NCBI GenBank assembly: GCA_026874595.1
Contig: CM049307.1
Span: 58,536,870-58,600,869, forward strand
Source: Sipunculus nudus
Lineage: Eukaryota > Annelida > Sipuncula > Golfingiida > Sipunculidae
Length of the DNA stretch: 64,000 nucleotides
Reading direction: 5' to 3'
Shown one piece after another: positions 46,691 to 57,408 of this stretch. Position 1 is the first letter of the stretch. Every line of letters starts with the position of its first letter. The notes under the pieces were generated by a model. It did no database searches. It worked only from the letters and a program-made list of their open reading frames with translations, and was not told where the DNA came from. The position numbers and the translations under genes are program-made.

Positions 46691-47091
46691 ATTTGATCCT
46701 ATATCCCCGATTTTTAGATCTAAAAAAAGGAGGAGGCTTGCACAACTTTCATTCCTCTCCTGGCTTACATCTCCTAAATTTAAAAGAACTTGGCCTGCTG
46801 CCAGGTTGTTACCCTAGAATAGTTCTAAAATATAATTTTCTTTTTTTTCCAGATTATTTATCGATTGCGACTACGTAAAAGCAATAAATATTCACACGTG
46901 GCTCAAAACATAAAATCGAACTTAAAAAACAGCGTGCGTCATCAGGCTGTGGGTGGATCAATGGTAACCTTTTTATTTCTTCTGTTGGTATTTTATTATA
47001 CATTATTGCGACTATTACTCAAAAACCTATATGAGCTCTCTCAAAATTCAAGTCCTCGTTAATGTGAACATGGACATTATATGGGCAAAAC

Positions 47092-47379
47092 AAAATGTCA
47101 ACCCCCCCCCCCCCCCCCATCCAAAACCAAAATAATTTGATTTTCATTAGACATTTACTGACATTAGCTCCAGCCGCTCTGACATTACTTTCTAGAGACT
47201 AAAATGATGAAATTCGAATAAAATATCCTTTAGTTTTGTTTTGCTTTTACCTTCTGTTACTACCATGTAGCCTCAAATCTTATGATTTTTTAATCGAAAA
47301 ACTATAACAAAATATCTTTAAAAATCGCCCGCCCGCATTGATATATGAAAAAAAAGTGCATGATATATTTGAACCTACC
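47092..47379 (-). mobile_element. Family A element, diverged minus copy with C17 run
   Basis: A C17 run (47102-47118) follows TGTCAA, the inverse of the G-run/TTGACG arrangement seen in plus copies. The other end has AATCGCCCGCCCGCATTGAT, then AAAAAAAAGTGCATGA and GAACCTACC. The terminal repeats are badly decayed. Confidence 0.7.
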
Positions 47380-48139
47380 CGAGCGGGCCATTCGATTACT
47401 GTTGTCTGCATACGATAATTTTGCTTTAATGCAGGGGGTCTTGTCCCCATAAAGATTTTATTTTCTTCATATTCGTCTGTTAAGGGCCACCTGCAAATGC
47501 ACCTGTGTAACTCTTGCTGCAAATATTTTTTAACATATAAGTAGGTCCAAATTGAAATCATGGTCATAAACTGGTGTCTCGTTTGCTCTCCCGCTTACAT
47601 TGTTATTTTTAGCGGGTTATAATTATATTTTGTTATCTGTAGCCAGCTGGAAGAACAAATAAAATAGTATCATCCACGGCTGATGGGAGAAGAAGATGCA
47701 TTGTTTACGTCATCTCATCAACATTTCCATTATAATGTATATTTCTTAGTCTTTACCATACATTATTGTTTCAACACCTAAAACCTGTTGAATAGTAAAA
47801 CAACCCCTGAAACCAAGTCACTGCTTAAGCCTTTAGGGTATATAATTTCGAGACATACGCGATGGAAATTAGATTCCAGGACATAAACGATACTTGTTAA
47901 AGCATAGGATTAATTGTTACACAATAAAACAGGTTCGATGTTAGTACACTATACAGCCATCGATGCGTCATCCATTACTCAGCGACACTGGATGGATTAA
48001 TCAAGGATTGATCCAAGACTTAACAGACACACTGTAAACAAACTGCCGGTGCTATCAGCATGTGGGTTAGAACTCCATATTAGGCTTGCGAATTGCCAAG
48101 TCTTCATTTCAATATGCCGTTAGCGCGTGAATACATTTG
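47380..48139. other. No gene seen
   Basis: Unique sequence. Confidence 0.55.
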
Positions 48140-48969
48140 TCTGTCAAACGTGCGGTAAAATTACACAAAGCGACCACCGTGAAAGCATTTGGGAGCATAA
48201 TACATTTTCTAAATCTTGGAAAAGCAAACTGTAAAAAAAATCATTATCCCTGGTTTGAAAATCAATAAAGAGGTGAAAAGGCATTGAAAACATCCAGCTC
48301 CAGAAACCTGCGTCACATTTGATACGATACAAACGGGTCGACGCCAATTTCCTCTAAATCACAGCATTCTGTGTCCGTGAGATTTTTTACAAAGATGAAG
48401 AGAATAAAGTTCTTTGTGACTTTTGAGAAAAAAAAGATGCCCAGAAGGGAATTTGAACATTCGCTTCAGAAGTTGGTTGAGACACGTGTGTTGGGCAAGC
48501 CCGGGCTTAATATTTATCGCACCATACTTATAACGTTTATCAGGTTTGATGTGACTTGAATTCTGAAGAAGGCGTCGTTTCCATAGCAATTATCCCCCTC
48601 TGCCCGCCCTGTCGTCAGTGTGCTTCCGGCCATGTCCTTGTCCTATTCTTTCAAAGCCGTTCAGAGGGCGTTTGAAGCAACAAAATCAACAGTTTTTCCA
48701 TTTCAAGGACGATTTGATAAAAGAAAAAAAAATTTGCTTCGCTTTCAAGAATAAAATAAAAATAAACTTACTTGTTGGCTCGAGACCATGGTTCTTTCAA
48801 AGTTTAGAAAACTTTTAACTTTAACGCGGACGTGTTAACCGTACATACCGCATATTGTAAAATAATCGCTTTTCTCTACGATCCCTTCTACCGTACACTA
48901 CTGATTATGAATACATGATCATAACTCCAGTGTATGACCGATACCCTCAGTTTGCTTTTAACATTTAAT
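48140..48969 (+). repeat. Tandem unit T, copy 1 of 3
   Basis: First of three collinear units of about 830-840 bp. The anchor GAGCATAAT lies at 48193, 49022 and 49861 (spacing 829 and 839). Other shared blocks are TTTGATACGATACAAAC, GACAGCAT-ctgtgtcc-like text, GGGCAAGCCCGGGCTT, TTTCCATAGCAA, GTGCTTCCGGCCATGTCC, TTTGAAGCA and CCATGGTTCTTT. Short frames in each unit are not conserved between units. Confidence 0.9.
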
Positions 48970-49819
48970 TATCAGACGTGGGATGAAATTACGCCAAAGC
49001 TTCCACTATGAAAGCACTTTGGAGCATAATATATTTCCTGAATAAATCTTCATATGTTGGATATTGGGAAAAATATTATTCTTCATCTGAATTTCAGTAA
49101 ACGGATGAATAACGATAAAAGCAACCAAAGCGATATAAATGCGTCAAATTTGATACGATACAAACAGTTTGACGCTAATTTCCTTTCAATGACAGCATAT
49201 TGGACATGTCAGTGCGATAAATAAATGATAACCTAAAAATAACACTCAATATTTATTACAGAGAAAGCTTTCGTGAATAAAGGATTGAAATTTTTAACAT
49301 TGGCATCAAAGTTGATAAAGACGAGTGGGACTAGCCCGGGCTGAGTGGGACAAGCCCGGGTTGAACACGCATTCGCCCTTACTTATGTTGTTTATCAGGT
49401 ATGATATGACTTCAGAAGAGGTGGGTAGTTTCCATAGCAACTATTATCCTTTACCGCCCTCTCATCTATATGCTTCCGGTCATGTCCTTACAAAACTGGT
49501 AAAGGGGTGTTTGAAGCATCAAAACCAACTGTATTTCAAGGGCGACATGATTAAAGGAAAAATATATTTAGCCCCGTTTTGCTTTCAAGAATAAAATAAC
49601 AATAAAGAGGCTACAGACTAACGAGATTGTTGGCCTGAGGCCATGGTTCTTTTAAAGTTTAGAAAACTTTACCCAAACATTCTCTTTTTTACCGAACATA
49701 ATAAAAATTATTATCTTTTCCTTTGGTCCCCTTTTTGTTACAAACGTTTATATGATTCAAATTCATAACTTCAATATCTGACGGATACACTCAATTTGCT
49801 TTCAACATTATCCGACGGA
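48970..49819 (+). repeat. Tandem unit T, copy 2 of 3
   Basis: Same landmarks as copy 1. Within the conserved island it has an additional duplication of about 22 bp: GAGTGGGACTAGCCCGGGCT, then GAGTGGGACAAGCCCGGGTT (49323-49365). Confidence 0.9.
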
Positions 49820-50700
49820 GAATGAAATTAATACAAAGCGCCTATTTTGAAATCAATATGGAGCATAATGCCTTCGCTGAATGAGTCTTCTAATGTTTAA
49901 ATATACGTAAACAAATTATATTTTGTCTGAACGCAACAAAAATTCGTTAAAACACACAGCGGGAGAAAAATGCGTCAAATTTGATTTGATAGAAACAGTC
50001 TCAACCTATTTTTTTAATGACAGCATACTGTGTCCGAGAGATAAATAAATGAAAACTTAAACTGGATTCAATGCTCCCCTCAATTTCTTTTGAAAAAGAC
50101 AACAAAAACAGAAAGCCGTTAACCACTTTCGAAAGTTTAGGATGTCCAGCCCAAGAGGGGAATTTTCGGCATCTGATGTTGGGTAGCACACGCGTGTAGG
50201 ACAAGCCCGGACTGAATATTTATCAGATCATACTCATGGTATTTATCAAGGGAAGGAAGAGCGTCATTTCCATAGTAACCGTCCCCTTCTACATTTCCTG
50301 TCATGTATGTGCTTCCCGTCATATTCTTGTCAACCTTCTTTCGAAACCACGCGGTAAAGGGAATTTGAAGCATCATATCCAAGGATGACCTGATAATAGA
50401 AAACATCTTTAGCTTCGATTTAAAGGATTAAATAAGAACAAAAGAGCACTATGGTTCCTTAAAAGTTCAGAATAATTCTAACTGTTTCTCGACCGTTTGC
50501 TTTTATACCGTGCATGATGTTCACGGTAAAATAATCACTTTTCCATATGGTCCGCTCTTCCTTTGCATTTGTTATTACGAATACCTTTTAATATCTCTCT
50601 TATTTGACCGATACACTGAGAGTTCAAAAGAAACCACCCATCCAAATGCAAGATCCATCGCAAGACCAACTGTGAAATGATACTTTGATCTCAAAAGACT
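49820..50700 (+). repeat. Tandem unit T, copy 3, with possible start of a fourth
   Basis: Landmarks GAGCATAAT (49861), TTTGATTTGATAGAAAC, GGACAAGCCCGGACT, TTTCCATAGTAACC, TGTGCTTCCCGTCAT and TATGGTTCC. After TTTGACCGATACACTGAG (50607) a decayed start of another unit may run to about 50700. Confidence 0.82.
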
Positions 50701-50847
50701 ATCCATATCCTTGAAAACTCGACGTGAACAAAGCTGGTACGAACAATATCTTCTTTTTTTCATTTCATTTCAAATGTTTCCGTAAGCCGAACACTTCCTG
50801 TGATGTTTATATATACAGCTATAAGAATATGAAAGTGCAATATATTT

Positions 50848-51082
50848 ATTAAACTCTATTTATTTTACAAGGGTTATACAACCTCATTATAATAACTTAT
50901 ACACCAGGTCTCCATCGCTCGGATGCTAGCGTTCACTAATTTTGAGTGTTATGGTGGAGGGAAACCCGGAGTTAACCACCGACCTCAGACGGGCCACCAT
51001 AAACCAATCTCAAAGTCACAATCAAAACAAGGTCGTCAGCGGAAAGATCCGTGCGTTTTACCACCCGACTGTCCAGGCCCGG
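50848..51082 (-). mobile_element. SINE family C, copy 3 (with head)
   Basis: Minus strand: CCGGGCCTGGACAGTCGGG and GGTAAAACGCACGGATC as head, TGGCCCGTCTGAGGTCGGTG body, AACTCCGGGTTTCCCTCC, GAGCGATGGAGACCTGG, and a GTAAAATAAATAGAGTTT tail. The most complete copy in this window. Its tail points left. Confidence 0.85.
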
Positions 51083-51203
51083 ATATATTCTTGCATAATA
51101 GAAATATTTCTGTAATACTCCAAAAAACATCTTTTCGCTTTCATGTCTATCTATTTTTGTTAAATAGAACCAGATAAGTAAAGACTCTTGGTATACACAC
51201 GTA

Positions 51204-51204
51204 C

Positions 51205-51253
<49 letters not shown>
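51204..51253. repeat. (AT)n microsatellite, interrupted
   Basis: TA-rich tract with TAAATA and TACAT interruptions. Confidence 0.95.
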
Positions 51254-51340
51254 CCGATAGTATATAGTACAGAACGAATCCAATTGTGCTCTTTCAGCGG
51301 GATGCTAAGAGCTGGTACATAGTAACTATTTATAAATAAT

Positions 51341-51342
<2 letters not shown>

Positions 51343-51378
<36 letters not shown>
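51343..51378. repeat. (AT)n microsatellite
   Basis: About 36 bp of AT just before SINE copy 4. Confidence 0.96.
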
Positions 51379-51380
<2 letters not shown>

Positions 51381-51397
51381 TAGTAGATGGATTGTAT

Positions 51398-51548
51398 AGT
51401 GGCCCATCGAAGGTTGGTTTTATCCGGATCCTCCGGCATTCTCCGGCATTCTCCATTACTAAGACTACTGGACGCCACCATCCGAACCATGGAGAGTGCC
51501 TCGCATAAGTTATTATAAATAGTTGCACAATCCAAAATAAAATTATAT
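51398..51548 (+). mobile_element. SINE family C, copy 4 (5'-truncated)
   Basis: GTGGCCCATCGAAGGTTGG, ATCCGGATCCTCCGGCATTC (that hexamer region is locally duplicated), GAACCATGGAGAGTGCCTCG, and an AAAATAAAATTATATAT tail that runs into an AT microsatellite. Opposite orientation to copy 3, 316 bp away. Confidence 0.85.
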
Positions 51549-51634
51549 ATATATATAACCACATTCACCTGATGATCGGGTCGCATCCCGTGAAACAGTC
51601 TGTTGTGAATTAACAGTGTTGTTTTTCTTCAGAG

Positions 51635-51701
<67 letters not shown>
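51635..51701. repeat. (AT)n microsatellite
   Basis: About 66 bp of AT. Confidence 0.97.
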
Positions 51702-51704
<3 letters not shown>

Positions 51705-51839
51705 AACGATCGGCCGACAGAACTCTTGAATTATGAAAATGCAGTATATTAAATAAGAGGTTCAGCACAGTCCTCTTTACAGCTTCAGGGGGAGACAATA
51801 ATCTATTACACATTAAGGCCTGTGATTTTTTTAAATAAA

Positions 51840-52140
51840 AAAAGGTATGGTTCTCAGGCACTTTTTTCAGAAATCAGTGCGGGCGCGCGGTTTTTTTTTA
51901 TTTTTAATTTTTTGGTATGTTTCGATAAAAATGTCAAATGATAAGAAAAAAACTTGATAATAACAGATTTATTTTGCTAAACGCACACAAAAGCACTGCA
52001 TAACAAAGGAAATTATATGATTTTATCTTCTTGAAAGAAATGTCCGAGTGGGTGCAGCTCAAAATTGGTAAGTTTCTATTGAAAATCAAAATCAAAATGT
52101 TTAAAATTGATGCGTGAGGTGCCTGAGAACCATACCTTTT
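51840..52140 (+). mobile_element. Family A TIR element, best copy
   Basis: 301 bp with perfect 22-bp terminal inverted repeats at 51840-51861 and 52119-52140 (core GGTATGGTTCTCAGGCAC and its complement). AAATCAGTGCGGGCGCGCGG follows the left repeat and TTGATGCGTGAG precedes the right one. It contains no coding frame of note. The perfect TIRs make it the youngest copy here. The poly-G run of the family is absent from this copy. Confidence 0.93.
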
Positions 52141-52183
52141 ATTTTTTTTTGCCTAACCGAGTTATCTTTTTTTTTATCTGGCT

Positions 52184-52184
<1 letters not shown>

Positions 52185-52218
<34 letters not shown>

Positions 52219-52292
52219 GCACACGAAATGGTTCCTGTGTCCCAAGAAATTTAGCACTTAGTCAGACCTTAAACTACCCCCCCCCCCCCCCC
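52185..52292. repeat. T31 run and C16 run
   Basis: Thymine run at 52185-52215 and cytosine run at 52277-52292. Confidence 0.95.
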
Positions 52293-53424
52293 AGCGGGTC
52301 ATTTTTATGCTCAAAAGCTGAGTTAATAGACCTAACATAGCAGGTATTTGCCTAATCTCGGACTGGCTAAAACCGGATTATTGGTGTAGTCTAAACGGTA
52401 TGCACAAAGAAGGTTTAGCCAGACCAAGTACTAACTCCTTAAACCTTGTACTAAACCCAATGTTTGAAATTTCATGAAGCAGGTCAGCAGGGTCCATATA
52501 GGGATTCTCCAATAAAAACAACAGTTATGAGCCATTTTAATGTAGTTTTAAGCTCTACAGTGTATGGTAGGGCTGGTGACCGTGTAGTATTTGTGTAACA
52601 AATCCTATATATAAAACCTTTTACAACTTAGTATGGTTAAAACATGTAAAATCAAAGGGAAATGAGCAAGATCATTCTCGACATGTAGTGAGAATTTAAC
52701 ATACCTATCAAAGGTTTCTTATTCTATTTAACTCCGCTAGAAAACCATGTATTTGACATATTTGCTATGACTTTGCAACGTGTATGCTAAAACCGGAACC
52801 GGGTGTATGACAGAATTATTAGCATTTACCGTAAACTTCGCCGTTTTGAACGGCTTTTTCGTCATTTTAAAACCAGATTAGTATTGAGTTTGGGAATACA
52901 ACAACAAGCCGTGTAGGACAAAACAGGCATTTTAGACAACACATTACTCGGTCAGTTTACAACTTTCATACCATTAGGACAGGTAGATATGATGTCTACA
53001 TGGACCTTCCACGTGTCGTGAGTGCAGCACATTATAGGTTATATTCGTGTCTCGGGTGCAACACACTCGTGGGAGGCTCTTTAAGCTCAGACTCTCAATC
53101 ATGCTGAGCTATCGTGATGAGTCTTTGACCATTAAAAGTCAAGATTAAGGATTTTTTTCCAATGGGGAATGTCAAAAGATGTCAAGGTACCTCTGAATTC
53201 CAATGATACCCAGTCATTACCTTTAAGAAACCCCATGAATAGATAAACTGCACATTTTATAATGACCGATAGGACACTGAATCATGGGAATTCAATCTAG
53301 TGAGCCCCTATCAGCATTCTAGGGTATTTAATAGTGTTAAAATGTATGATGAAAATGTGTTTAGGGGAATTCGGAGCAATATTTTGCATAATTCACAAGT
53401 CGGCTGAAATAAAATGGCCAGGAG
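52293..53424. other. No gene seen
   Basis: Contains a spaced inverted repeat CTGGCTAAAACC (52363) / GGTTTAGCCAGACC (52410). Otherwise unique. Confidence 0.5.
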
Positions 53425-53595
53425 TATAGGGAGGGGAGTGTCGACCATTGGAGCCCCCTTTGGATTAGCGTCATATTGGCTCTCTGGGATTGCGACCAGA
53501 TTACTGGCGCCAGAGTAGGCTTACCAGCCCAATTATCCGATTGCCCACTGAGTCGGGTTGTCAGGGCTACCTTTGGATCTAAGCTTAGTTTATGA
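53425..53595 (-). repeat. Interspersed repeat family E, copy 2
   Basis: AATTATCCGATTGCCCACTG, AGTCGGGTTGTCAGGGCTAC. See copy 1 (22193-22395) for the shared minus-strand frame. Confidence 0.65.
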
Positions 53596-54949
53596 CAGGT
53601 CAAGGACAGGTTATGACAGGTCCAATGACAGGTCGTCCATACATCTCAGTATTAAGCTTGCGGTAATCTTTATTCCGTGAACTTTGAAAATCACATTTTG
53701 AGAATATTAAAGGCTGCAGCATAAAAATTTAAATATGACTTCGCAAAATTAATTAATGTATTGCCCAAACTATGTACCTGTCTGCCTGCATAATTTGGAC
53801 AAAATTGCAATATCCAGCTCCTCACAAGTGTCACTTACACGTTTTTTATTTCACTAAAATCAGTCCATTTTGAGCAAAAGAATGATAAAACAAACCTTCA
53901 GTTTCGCAATTAAATTGAAGCATGGATTGTCTCGGATTTTACTGCGCTTATAAATCTTTCACAGCTTTAACCTTTTGGATATTAATATTGGCACCACCTA
54001 TATGCTGATTGGTTTATATATAGAAATGAAAAAATTGGTATTGAGATCGACACTTTTTATGTGAAAGTAAATCAGCAGTCTTACATGTCACTTATAAGTA
54101 TGACAAGTTCCTTCTTTTTTGTTGTATTATTATAGTTATAATATTAGTAAGGACAGGTTCTGGAGATAAAGTAGAGAAAAGAAGCTAGAAAAAATGAGAA
54201 TTCCCATTCTTCCAAGGAAAAAACAGAATTCTCAAATGTCCCGTGGGGAAATGAGAAACAAGTGAAAGTATGAAAATGATTCTCATTTTTCCCAGAAAAA
54301 AAAAACAGATATGATGTTTAACTATAACTGCATGGTTCATTTTAGGAAAAACAAAATCAAACAATTTATCAGTAATTAATGCAAAATTAAAGGCAATAAT
54401 ATGCTATGCATGATACCCTTCGATATCTTTATAGACTGATCCATGCTATACAGTAGCACTATCTGCAATTTCTTCATTCATTTATATGTGATTCTTGTGG
54501 CTCTTTAGACACTGACATATAGGAGTCACAGATATCATGTCGGATACTCTACATTTGTCCATCCAAAAAAAATAATCTACTTTCGTCACTCATGCAGTCC
54601 CATGATCCTGCAGAGCATTAGTGTAAAAGATCTCTTTTAAATATAGAACGAACATGTACAAATTTGAGTACATCAGGTCTTTATGGAGTAATATTCATAC
54701 AGAGGCACCAATTTATCAAATCACACTGAGTATTTTGAAACTGGTAATTTATACAGATCTTAGGTTCATTCATTTGAATGACACAAGTGGGACCACTTGA
54801 ATTTTATCGTTGTAGGCTAGCGTAATGGCTCTATTTTGAGACTGGCACATATAAGGCGGGCGTTTATATCTGTTAGCATGCACTGTGAGTCTAATTATCG
54901 GGGATTGTAGGCTGTGTAAACGCTGCTCATCTTCATTGCTGCAAAGACT
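53596..54949. other. No gene seen
   Basis: AT-rich unique sequence. Confidence 0.55.
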
Positions 54950-55260
54950 GAAAAGCGGTAGCCTAGCTATGGTGGTCACCTTGTCCGCCTGTCCATCCAC
55001 CAGTGACGCTTTCTTTCGCACGCAGTATCTAAAAAAATACATTTGATCTTTCTCATATCCATAGGGATGAATGTCGCTTACAAGGGCTCTAGATCCTTGG
55101 CATTACATGCCTGTTGGAAATACAATATGGCCGCCGGAGCAAATCGGTGATTTTCTTTCGTGCGCAGTATCTCAAAGGGAGTATGTTCGATCTTTATCAC
55201 AAATCCTTAGGGGTGATTGATGCTTTTGAGGGATCCAGACTATTGGATTACAGACTTGTC
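54950..55260 (+). repeat. Tandem repeat, 142-bp period, two units
   Basis: TTTCTTTCGCACGCAGTATC (from 55011) recurs as TTTCTTTCGTGCGCAGTATC 142 bp later. ATGAATGTCGCTT...CTCTAGATCCTTGGCATTAC is paired with GTGATTGATGCTTT...GGGATCCAGACTATTGGATTAC. A CCGCCTGTCCATCCACC stretch precedes the array. This resembles repeats common in aquatic invertebrates, from memory. Confidence 0.75.
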
Positions 55261-57394
55261 TAATATCAAGTTTTCTTTTATAATGAAATGACAGATGGTT
55301 AACTTTAAAAAGGGGTTGTGAACTTTCAAATTTCATTTTTTTCCCTTTCTTTTACTGTTAAAGGTTTTAATAGTAGTACAACGATAACGTAAGTGAAAGA
55401 TTCATGAAAATGAAAATGACCGTTTTTCTCAGGTGCTTTTGGTTAGAAAATGTCTGCACGAAGTGGAAGGCAAATGGTTCAAGATGTGGTCTCTCATTTC
55501 TGAATTTCATTAGGTAATGGTCAAATAAGGCAATATTGTATTCAGTTAACGTTTCAGCTCACCGGTTTTGAAATGTTGTCCAATCAAGATTTTATCCTTA
55601 TTTAGTTGACTTCTAGGTCAATTTTCCTTATTTAATATAACGATCCGACGGGTCTTAAAATAGAATTTCTCTGAGGGTCAATGTTAGCCTATTGCATATT
55701 ATTCGAGTTAATACATCACTTGTGTTACTTTACTATAGTCTTTATCTGAATCGATCGCAATGGCTAAAATCCAGGCCAAATTAATTGTTTTCCAAAACGT
55801 ACTTCCTTAAATGGAGTCTGTTGAACGTAGGTGAAATCTTTCTGATGTCGCCTTAGCACTCAAGTTATTTAAGGGAAGAAAGGGAGGTTTTGATGCCACT
55901 TACCCGTAAGCCTATCCCATAAATGTAGCGGTTTACCTTAAACCGAACTATATTTTTCCTTTCAAAAGGCCTTTAAAAATGTCCAATTGTTCAAAATTTG
56001 ACCCTACTCATTTTCCTCAGGGAGGATATGACACAACAAATGATGCCATGCTTCGGAGAAAAGTAATAGTTGGGAGATCAATTGCCACAATTTGTATTTT
56101 GTTCCGCCATCAGTCTAATTGAGCTATTCCAGCGAAAGCACCCGGAATAACAAGCTCAGTGTCTATTTTTACCTGTTTTACATAATGTTTTAGTTCTGTG
56201 CGTTGATTAATACAATTCATTCGTGACCAGGTGACTGGGGGTAAGATATTACGTATAAGCGAAACAAAAGATATACTTCTCATGAAACAAATAAATAAGA
56301 TTTCTAACTGTAGGTTGTCATCTTGATATTTAAAATAGCGCAGGACACTGTGTTATTTTTCTTTCTCACCACTTATGGTGCCCGGTACAAGTTTATTTCT
56401 CCCTTTTATAGGCGTTAGGAAACGGTATCAGAACGCATTTATTTTTAGAAACTGTTACATTCCAACAGACAATACTGTATTAAATTTCAAGCTAATATTC
56501 CTATTTAAAGAATTGACACCTAGGTAAGAAGCATTATAAGGCCTAATGATGACCCAGTTTCAAAGATAGGAAGCTCTTAATCCATCAACCAGGTAGAGCA
56601 TGATGGCATGACACAGAGGGAGCTTCCCATCCTGTTTCATGGAATTTTAAAAAATAATATATGTATTTTTTGCAGGTATTGCGCATTCATTTTTCAGTGC
56701 AGTCGTTCATTATTCTTAACCTATAGGTATGTACATCTGCAGTTATATTACGTAACATGGCGGTAGCACTGGCTTCCTGTCATTATATTTTTTTATCTCG
56801 CGTGTCCCCCAGACCTTGTGCCTCACGCACCTGCGTATGTTGGGTGTATAATAACCCCGATGCTGGGTCATAAAACTTAGGAATCCCGAAAAGACGCACT
56901 CCATACTGATTGATAAACTGCTGTGCGCTCACCCTGGGTTCGCTATTTACACAGCGCTTAATTCACCTATAGGCCTATTACCTATATCGTATGCGCTGTT
57001 TGTTTTGACCTCGTATCCTGAATCGCTACACCAGAGGAAAGCACTGTATTTTGGTCCAATCACATGAAACCCTGTGTGGAAGACAAAACGGTTTACCAGC
57101 CAAGCGAGGAATACACGAAGCCAATCTTGTTCATTTCGTTTTGAGTGACAGCTCATCGCCCCGGAAACCGTTTGAACAGGCCACAGGCTCAGAGAGAATG
57201 CCCCTACACGTGGTTTGCACAGGTCATGTGTACAAATGATGCCCGGCCAGTGAGCTGTATTTCAAACGAGATGAAACAACATAGACTTCATGCAAACCTC
57301 GCTAGCTGGTTTCATTTTTGCTGACAACGGATACATGGCTACGCTAACATAGTTGTAATGTCAAAAATCGAACCGATCGATGATGCGAGAAAGC
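55261..57394. other. No gene seen
   Basis: Unique sequence with no repeats matched elsewhere in the window. Confidence 0.5.
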
Positions 57395-57408
57395 GGGGGG
57401 GGGGGGGG
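57395..57408. repeat. G14 homopolymer
   Basis: Pure G run, no element recognised around it. Confidence 0.95.
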
